A stretch of 11,164 nt of DNA, taken from Microcaldota archaeon (GTDB lineage Archaea; Micrarchaeota; Micrarchaeia; Anstonellales; Bilamarchaeaceae). The notes under the pieces are model-generated. The model searched no databases. It saw only the letters and a program-made list of their open reading frames with translations, and had not been told where the DNA came from. This document shows, one piece after another, positions 6,103 to 11,164 of this stretch (position 1 is its first letter; each line of letters opens with the position of its first letter). Position numbers and translations under genes: made by a program. The stretch is taken from assembly GCA_026992595.1 (NCBI GenBank), contig JALWZW010000073.1:1-11164 (forward strand), written 5' to 3'.

Positions 6103-9100
6103 TTAAAACCTTAATCTCACAGCCGCACCAACCACCCACTGCGTTCTTTCTCGGTCCGCAGGGGAAAGAGCCCGCCACTGCCAATCGCTCCAATCCCTAA
6201 AAATACCCCATTGCTGAGAAGCACCCAGCGTGGACGCGGTAGGGTCAACAGAAGAAAGAATAAAGCCCAAATCTCTATTCCTTCCAAACCCGAAACCTAA
6301 AGCAAGCTCAAAATTGTTAGAGCGGAAGCCAGCGCTTGCACCTATCCTTAGCCCTACTCTTGTCTCCTCAACTCCGCCCCGGCCTTGCAACACTCTTCTC
6401 ATCCTTTCTGGAGTAATAAATGCGCCAACCCTCCAAACGCCTTCGCGCCCCACAAACCTTCCAAAAGTTCCCAACTCTAATCTAGCGGTCACTGCAAGTT
6501 CTTCCCTACCTTCACCCCATGCACCCCTTCCAGCAAGTTCTGCACCAACAACAGTCCTTGTGCGAGCCCACTGTACCCCTACTCTGCCTGACAGTTCCTC
6601 TTTCCCTACCAGACCTTCTAAATTGTCATATTGGGCATAACCATATAAATACACGGGCTTTCCTCTATACTCATCAACCTTTACCAAAACTCCACCATAA
6701 GCGGTAAAGCCACTGCCGTCAGGATGGAAAAGAAGAAGGGCGCCTCCACCCCCTCTTAAAGCAAATGTTGGCGTTCTTTCTTCTATCCAGCGCCCCTGCC
6801 TACTATCATACCTTCTCCTTACCCGCGAGGTTTCAATCGCCAATTCGACAGCAGGAAGCATTAAATAGGAGAGGGGAACCCCTCTTTCCCCTACCTGCGC
6901 AGGAAGGATAACCAATTTTCCAGCCACTTCAATTAGCGTGTCGCCAGAGGTGAAGAGGAGCGAAGCGCCGGCCGAACCGCTTAAATAATCGCGGTCCTCC
7001 TCCCCTATATTTAACCTAATCCTCCTACCTTGGCCCACCGCCACAATACGCTTCAAGGCGCCGCCCACCTCCCAATCCACCCGCAAAGCAAGGCGTTGCT
7101 GAGAGAGGCCTTGAAGGGCGCGGATAAATTCATCGCGCGCTGCTATTAAATCTGCATTGGTAGCGAGCATTTCATCTGTAGAAGTGGCCGCAAGCGCTTG
7201 GTATTTAGAAAGGAAGTTGTCTAAACGAGTAAGCGCATTATTTAAAGGTTGGCTGTTTTCCACCTCTAATGCCGCACCTGCTTTCCGAGCCCAATAAATA
7301 AGCAAAAGTTTTCCTAATAAATCAAACTCAGGATTAAAATCTGTGGTCCATCGCCACCTCCCCTCCTCTCTTGTGAGCCGCCCCCAATTAAACAGCACTT
7401 CAGCACCCACTGCCCATCCCGCTCTTCTCGCTTCATCTTCGCTCCAGCCGAAACCTTTTAAAAGGACAGTGGTGCGGCGCCTCACTTCATCAGCAACCTC
7501 TAATTGCCCCTGCCAAAAGTTAACATCGCTTAAATGATGCGCTCCGCCTGCCGCTCCCCAACCTTCTCTTTCTCCCACTCTTCTATATGCACCAGCAGCA
7601 CCTCCACCTGCTGGCTCAGGTTGAATAGCAACCTCCCCCCCAAAAGTTGTTGCCACCTCTTCATCAACCTCCTCTTGAACAGACCCTGCGCGATAAATAG
7701 CGTTAGCAACACCACCCCCCAAACCTCTTCTTACCAAATAACCTAACGCTCTAAAGCGCGAACCCCTCTCAGTAACATCACCCCAAGCACCTGCCAGCAC
7801 CTCTTCCCATGCCCTTTCCACCATATTTTGAGCAGGGATATCAGCACCTGAGGAAAAGATGGTGCGCTCAACATTTTGCACATTAACCGCTTCAGGCGTT
7901 CTCAACTCTCTTGCCATCACCAACCCTGCAACATTTCCACTCCTAAATCCTGCCAGTATGCCGTCCACAGAGGAAGGGTGAGGAAAGGCGCGAAGGGCAT
8001 TCTCTTGTGCCTCCTCCAATGTCAAGGCAGAAAAGCGGAAAGCGGCTAAAATTTCCCCTGCGTTTTCTCTATAATGAGCGCCGTAAAAAACGCGATTTAG
8101 CCAGGTGGCAGTGGAATTAAAACCAGTAGCAACCTGAAAAGCAACCATACGCCCTCCTTCCAAGGGCTGGATCACCCACAACCTATAAGAACCTCTCCTC
8201 TGCCCATTTTCTCCCTGTTCCCAGTCCTGCCTTTCTAAAAGTAGATAGGACCTACCTCTATTGTCAGCAGCAGTCCCCACCACATTTACAAACATATTTA
8301 AATATGAAGAAGCGCGAGAATCATCAGTCACCCAGCGCCCGTCTTGCTGCCTAAATTCAACACCTTCTTCGTCGCGCTGCTCTTGTACCCTTACAGCCAC
8401 CTGATCCACCTGAAAGAGCGCCGCATCTATCCCTGCAGCATCTGCTGTAGCTAAAATACCTCTTCGCACATCTAGCACCTCTCTTTGCTGGCGTTGCAAC
8501 TCTTGCGTGGTTAGCACCCTGTCTTCAACAATCTGCAAAGAAAGGCGCGCCCTCTGATAAGGTGCGCTTCCCTGCACCTCTGCACTTCCGCCCCCTAACA
8601 CCCGCGTGGTTGAGCGGCCTTCTCTTTCTTCAGTGGTGGCCTCAACACCCCCTCGCACATCTAAAGCAGTTAAAGGGGTGAAAGAGGGGTATCTATAAGA
8701 AAGGCGTTCAGAGAGCAATCTTATTAAAGTGCGTTCAACTTGGAGGGCAGAAACCAACTGCTCTCTTTGGGTCCAACTGGCAGGAATTGACACCCTTCCT
8801 CTAATGCGGCGTTCAATAGGGCGGATCCATTGGATAAAACGCTGCTGGTCCCCTAAAAGGTGGGTAACTGCAGTAGGTCGCCCCTGAGTAACATTGCGAT
8901 TAAATTGAGGGGAAGAAGGAGGAGGGGCGCCTGCATAAAGGCGCGGCACGATGAAAGAAATAGAGGGGATTTCTACTATATCTAAAACAGGGCTTCTACG
9001 GGGTGCGAACGCATCATAATAGCGATATTCTGTGCTTGTAACATCCATCTCTCCTCTCCGGCGCACCCTTCTTTGAAGCCAATCCAATAAACTACTCTCC

Positions 9101-10452
9101 CTATTCCCTCCTGTCCCCAGCACCTCACGCTCCACTTCTTGAGGTAGTTGATCCAAAACTAAAGAAAGTTTGATTCTCCTTGCATAGGTAGATTGACCAA
9201 GACGGCCGTAATAAGTGGATAAAAGAGCGGCAATTCTTAAAGTAAAAGCAACAAATTGGCGCTCATCATCCACATAACCAAACAAAAGAGGAACAACCTT
9301 TGTTAAAAATTTGTTTGCAAGCCAATCATCCCTTGCCGCCAGCATTTCAACCGCAGTTCTTAGCGCTTCGCCTGCCTTGCCTGCAAATAAAGAGTAAGCG
9401 CGAGCAGAATAACGCTCTCCCTCTAATTCCCCTCTCGTGCCCTGCTCCCATTCATAAAGCGCGCCCAACCCTGCCAAAGTATAAAAGCCAATCCCCCTTC
9501 CCATAAAATCTAAACCTATCTCGCGCGCTGCCTGTGCACCCTTGTTTACAGCATGAATCATCTGATCAATGCGGTCTTCAGAGGAAGAAACCCTTCTTGT
9601 TCCAGAAACAACATCTTCATAAGTGAGAGAAAAACGAGAAACGCCATCACTTATAAAAGTTGCCAAAAACAAACTCTCGCCCAAACTGTCGCCAAACTTT
9701 TCTTTAAAACCTTCTTTAATCTCATCAACTTCTTCAGAAGAAAGAGAACTATCAGCAAGGGCAGCAAAGAATTGCGCTCTCATATTAAAGAGATTGGTAA
9801 AGAGATTATTAACATTAGTATCAAAGTTTTCTAAACCGCCTCTCTCTAAATAGTTGCGCAGGTCAGCAAAAACACCATAATCATAACCTCCTCCTCTATT
9901 TACTGTCGCTAGTTTATCTAAAATACGCAATACAAATCTTTTGGAAAATGGATGGCTAGGGAGTCGAGGCAATCTATCATCTTCTAAAATAGGCATGCGG
10001 CCTACCACAACCCCTGCCAAAATATTGGCCCAAGAATAGGCGTTCATCAAATCATATTCAGCCAAATCCTGCAGGCGCCTTTTATAATCTGCATCGCTCT
10101 CCCCCTGTTGGCGTTCCAGCGCCTCTCGAATAAAATATTCATCAATAAAATTAGCATTAATACCTAAATCTGCCTCTCTCCACACACGGTTTAAGCGTCT
10201 TCTAATCTTATTCATCCGCTCCCTAACAGCATCCTGAAGTTCTTGTATAGTGCGTCTTTCTTCCTGTTGTAAGGGTTGCTGCTGGCTGCCCACCCTTCTT
10301 TCTTCTCTAAAGCCAGGCCCTGCCATAGCCATATTTGGACAGGCGAGATTTAAATAAGTTTGCGCAGAGAGCGCTGCTAAAAAGAATGCCGCTCGCCTCT
10401 TAAACCGCTCCCACTTCTTCCCCCCAACCACACGCCTTAGGGCGTTTTTCAT
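6103..10452 (-). CDS. Giant exported protein with C-terminal beta-barrel-like region
   Basis: I cannot assign this 1449-residue protein to a known family. Seen in order: a signal peptide (residues 1-44); a helical, Gln/Arg/Glu-rich part to about 450; a proline/serine-rich linker near 503-530; a mixed region with several beta strands, about 590-790 (for example R-A-R-L-S-L-Q-I-V and R-S-Y-L-L-L-E-R); a glycine/alanine-rich stretch near 935-972; helices to about 1118; and about 330 final residues of amphipathic beta strands that end in phenylalanine. There is one cysteine, inside the signal peptide, and about 25 lysines against very many arginines; residues 429-998 have no lysine at all. No internal membrane helix is apparent. 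The frame is intact, so it is a maintained gene. The ATG at 10452 has no ribosome site and is probably leaderless. A role at the cell surface is inferred; adhesin, pore or envelope structural protein are all possible. Confidence 0.85.
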   Translation of the reverse strand: MKNALRRVVGGKKWERFKRRAAFFLAALSAQTYLNLACPNMAMAGPGFREERRVGSQQQPLQQEERRTIQELQDAVRERMNKIRRRLNRVWREADLGINANFIDEYFIREALERQQGESDADYKRRLQDLAEYDLMNAYSWANILAGVVVGRMPILEDDRLPRLPSHPFSKRFVLRILDKLATVNRGGGYDYGVFADLRNYLERGGLENFDTNVNNLFTNLFNMRAQFFAALADSSLSSEEVDEIKEGFKEKFGDSLGESLFLATFISDGVSRFSLTYEDVVSGTRRVSSSEDRIDQMIHAVNKGAQAAREIGLDFMGRGIGFYTLAGLGALYEWEQGTRGELEGERYSARAYSLFAGKAGEALRTAVEMLAARDDWLANKFLTKVVPLLFGYVDDERQFVAFTLRIAALLSTYYGRLGQSTYARRIKLSLVLDQLPQEVEREVLGTGGNRESSLLDWLQRRVRRRGEMDVTSTEYRYYDAFAPRRSPVLDIVEIPSISFIVPRLYAGAPPPSSPQFNRNVTQGRPTAVTHLLGDQQRFIQWIRPIERRIRGRVSIPASWTQREQLVSALQVERTLIRLLSERLSYRYPSFTPLTALDVRGGVEATTEEREGRSTTRVLGGGSAEVQGSAPYQRARLSLQIVEDRVLTTQELQRQQREVLDVRRGILATADAAGIDAALFQVDQVAVRVQEQRDEEGVEFRQQDGRWVTDDSRASSYLNMFVNVVGTAADNRGRSYLLLERQDWEQGENGQRRGSYRLWVIQPLEGGRMVAFQVATGFNSTATWLNRVFYGAHYRENAGEILAAFRFSALTLEEAQENALRAFPHPSSVDGILAGFRSGNVAGLVMARELRTPEAVNVQNVERTIFSSGADIPAQNMVERAWEEVLAGAWGDVTERGSRFRALGYLVRRGLGGGVANAIYRAGSVQEEVDEEVATTFGGEVAIQPEPAGGGAAGAYRRVGEREGWGAAGGAHHLSDVNFWQGQLEVADEVRRRTTVLLKGFGWSEDEARRAGWAVGAEVLFNWGRLTREEGRWRWTTDFNPEFDLLGKLLLIYWARKAGAALEVENSQPLNNALTRLDNFLSKYQALAATSTDEMLATNADLIAARDEFIRALQGLSQQRLALRVDWEVGGALKRIVAVGQGRRIRLNIGEEDRDYLSGSAGASLLFTSGDTLIEVAGKLVILPAQVGERGVPLSYLMLPAVELAIETSRVRRRYDSRQGRWIEERTPTFALRGGGGALLLFHPDGSGFTAYGGVLVKVDEYRGKPVYLYGYAQYDNLEGLVGKEELSGRVGVQWARTRTVVGAELAGRGAWGEGREELAVTARLELGTFGRFVGREGVWRVGAFITPERMRRVLQGRGGVEETRVGLRIGASAGFRSNNFELALGFGFGRNRDLGFILSSVDPTASTLGASQQWGIFRDWSDWQWRALSPADRERTQWVVGAAVRLRF
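6106..7095 (-). other. Predicted beta-barrel-like C-terminal region (residues 1120-1449)
   Basis: This part of the giant protein consists of about a dozen alternating-polarity strands separated by Gly/Asp/Arg-rich turns, for example T-A-Y-G-G-V-L-V-K-V, V-Y-L-Y-G-Y-A-Q-Y, G-R-V-G-V-Q-W, A-V-T-A-R-L-E-L and E-L-A-L-G-F-G-F-G. The last strand has Phe as the final residue, with Leu, Val, Ala, Val and Trp at positions 3, 5, 7, 9 and 11 counted from the end, the pattern of bacterial outer-membrane C-terminal signals. A soluble beta-sandwich or adhesin domain is the main alternative. Confidence 0.55.
10321..10452 (-). other. Sec-type signal peptide (residues 1-44) of the giant protein
   Basis: A strongly basic n-region of 20 residues with eight Arg/Lys is followed by the hydrophobic stretch A-A-F-F-L-A-A-L-S-A and a polar end with A-M-A before Gly45, a typical signal peptidase I site. 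No twin-arginine motif is seen. Cleavage would remove the only cysteine of the protein. Confidence 0.7.
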
Positions 10453-10466
10453 TTAAATCGCCTTTT

Positions 10467-10488
10467 TATAACAAATAAATATGTTATA
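10467..10488. repeat. Inverted repeat in the divergent promoter region
   Basis: TATAAC (10467-10472) and GTTATA (10483-10488) are perfect complements separated by 10 AT-only bases, giving half-site centres 16 bases apart. It overlaps the likely TATA position of the giant-protein gene, as an operator would. In such AT-rich sequence chance is a serious alternative. Confidence 0.35.
10475..10483 (-). promoter_or_regulatory. Candidate TATA box of the giant-protein gene
   Basis: Read on the minus strand, CATATTTAT is centred about 27 bases before the ATG at 10452, suggesting a leaderless transcript; no Shine-Dalgarno site is present. A second TATA-like string, TTATAAAAAGG nearer the ATG (10461-10471), would put the transcript start inside the gene and is less likely. 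Confidence 0.35.
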
Positions 10489-10519
10489 GAAGGAGTTTAA
10501 AAATGTTTGCGAAGTAGCG

Positions 10520-10529
10520 TTTTAAAAAG
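10520..10529 (+). promoter_or_regulatory. Candidate TATA box of the rightmost gene
   Basis: TTTTAAAAAG is centred about 24 bases before the ATG at 10549, which would make the message leaderless and fits the absence of a Shine-Dalgarno site. A second box, GTTTAAAAAT at 10495-10504, would instead give a leader of about 24 bases. Confidence 0.45.
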
Positions 10530-10548
10530 TTAAAAGAGAAATAAGCGC

Positions 10549-11164
10549 ATGGCAGCATTAAAAGGGCGGCTTAAGAGAGCGGTGCCCTCATTAAAAAGAG
10601 CAGAAAGGGAGAGGATAGGAGAGTTAATTATAGAAATAGCGGAAGAAAGGGACTGGGATAAAGAGAAGGAAGTGTTGGAAAGGTTGGGCTTCCCTCCTGC
10701 TTTTACAACCTTGCCGCTAATTGAGCCGCTGGTTTTAATTGCAGGGAGATTAAAACAGTTGGGCTTAGAGCGAGGGGAGCGGAAGAAGATAATAAGCGCG
10801 ATTGTGGAAAAGGCGCTAAGTTTAAACGCAACCAGGGCTGCCTATATCACAAGCGCTGAGCGGATGGAAGAGGTAGATGCAGGACTGCTTATTGCAAGCG
10901 CCCTAAGAGATTGGGCGGAAATAGAAGCAAGAAGAGATTTGGCAGATAGAGAGCGGGAAAGAGAAGTGGTAGAAGGAATGTTAGAAGAAGCGCTCAGGTT
11001 AATAGAAAGCATGGAAGAGGAAGGGCGCATAAGAGCATGGGCTATTGCATTCTACCTGCTTAAAAACGCGGGAAAACACTCGCGCCGCTATTTTGAAAAA
11101 CAAAAACTTACCACCCTACCGCAAACAGCAAAATGGATGGAGAAGAGATGGAGGGAATTAGAAG
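10549..11164 (+). CDS. Hypothetical helical protein (partial, 3' end off the right edge)
   Basis: The frame opens with ATG at 10549 (an in-frame stop lies at 10531-10533, so no earlier start is available) and remains open to the window edge, giving 205 residues so far. I do not recognise the family. The product appears entirely alpha-helical and highly charged: a basic N-terminus (M-A-A-L-K-G-R-L-K-R), a helix with E-R-D-W-D-K-E, a short proline-containing segment G-F-P-P-A-F-T-T-L-P-L with the most hydrophobic stretch following (I-E-P-L-V-L-I-A-G), then long Glu/Arg helices to residue 170 and a Lys/Arg-rich end. There is no signal peptide or membrane helix and no cysteine, so it is probably cytosolic, perhaps a scaffold or nucleic-acid-associated protein. 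It is divergent from the giant-protein gene with a 96-base shared upstream region, so joint control is possible but unproven. Confidence 0.75.
   Translation, partial: MAALKGRLKRAVPSLKRAERERIGELIIEIAEERDWDKEKEVLERLGFPPAFTTLPLIEPLVLIAGRLKQLGLERGERKKIISAIVEKALSLNATRAAYITSAERMEEVDAGLLIASALRDWAEIEARRDLADREREREVVEGMLEEALRLIESMEEEGRIRAWAIAFYLLKNAGKHSRRYFEKQKLTTLPQTAKWMEKRWRELE

Noticed and set aside
6230..6640. A 136-residue plus-strand open frame
   Set aside because: It is antisense to the barrel-like region of the giant gene, Pro/Ser-rich, and a product of the Arg/Gly-rich sense strand.
10339..10350. Possible lipobox N-L-A-C at residues 35-38 of the giant protein
   Set aside because: The -3 residue is Asn instead of Leu/Ile/Val, the hydrophobic stretch ends well before it, and a normal A-M-A cleavage site follows, so a lipoprotein is unlikely.
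10842..11030. A 62-residue minus-strand open frame rich in Ser and Ala
   Set aside because: It is the complement of the charged helical plus-strand gene and has no ribosome site or homology.
1..11164. tRNA or rRNA genes, CRISPR array, insertion sequence, phage or toxin-antitoxin genes
   Set aside because: I looked on both strands and saw no cloverleaf-like segment, no regularly spaced repeats, no transposase or integrase motif, and no terminal inverted repeats.

Overview
The window comes from an archaeon. Four things point there: five consecutive subunits of an A-type (V/A-type) ATP synthase, the archaeal/eukaryotic ribosomal protein eL15 (L15e), a gene read as the archaeal RNase P protein Rpp30, and archaeal expression signals (TATA-like boxes about 25 bases before inferred transcript starts, strong GGAGGTG Shine-Dalgarno sites inside operons). 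Tight packing, overlapping genes and several reduced proteins would suit a small-genome DPANN-type lineage such as Micrarchaeota or Diapherotrites, but that placement is inference; no 16S rRNA or other taxonomic marker is present.

Layout, left to right. Bases 1-3238 are the front of an ATP synthase operon on the minus strand, read from right to left as atpH - atpI - atpK - atpE - atpC, with stop/start overlaps or zero spacing at every junction. The left edge cuts atpC, so the remaining subunits (normally F, A, B, D) would lie outside. Bases 3239-3373 are a divergent promoter region shared with rpl15e, which is followed 4 bases later by a short rnp3 (Rpp30); this pair is the known start of the archaeal exosome/RNase P/proteasome superoperon, here cut short after two genes. 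rnp3 converges on a minus-strand pair with the two stop codons overlapping inside 4 bases; the pair is pepA (M17 leucyl aminopeptidase) and a coupled 114-residue protein of unknown function.

Bases 6103-10452 are one very large minus-strand gene encoding a 1449-residue exported protein. It has a good Sec-type signal peptide, a mature part without any cysteine, a central stretch of 570 residues without a single lysine, and a C-terminal third of about 330 residues that reads like a bacterial outer-membrane beta-barrel, down to a terminal phenylalanine with the classical alternating hydrophobic pattern. This is the most unusual item in the window, because archaea are not known to have BAM-assembled barrels. 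A divergent promoter region (10453-10548) separates it from a partial plus-strand gene for an unrecognised all-helical charged protein that runs off the right edge.

How the genes fit together: the left half is housekeeping (energy conversion, ribosome, tRNA 5' processing, peptide turnover) in conserved archaeal order; the right 5 kb looks lineage-specific and related to the cell envelope. No tRNA, rRNA, CRISPR array, insertion sequence or integrase was seen. No gene-free stretch exceeds 135 bases.
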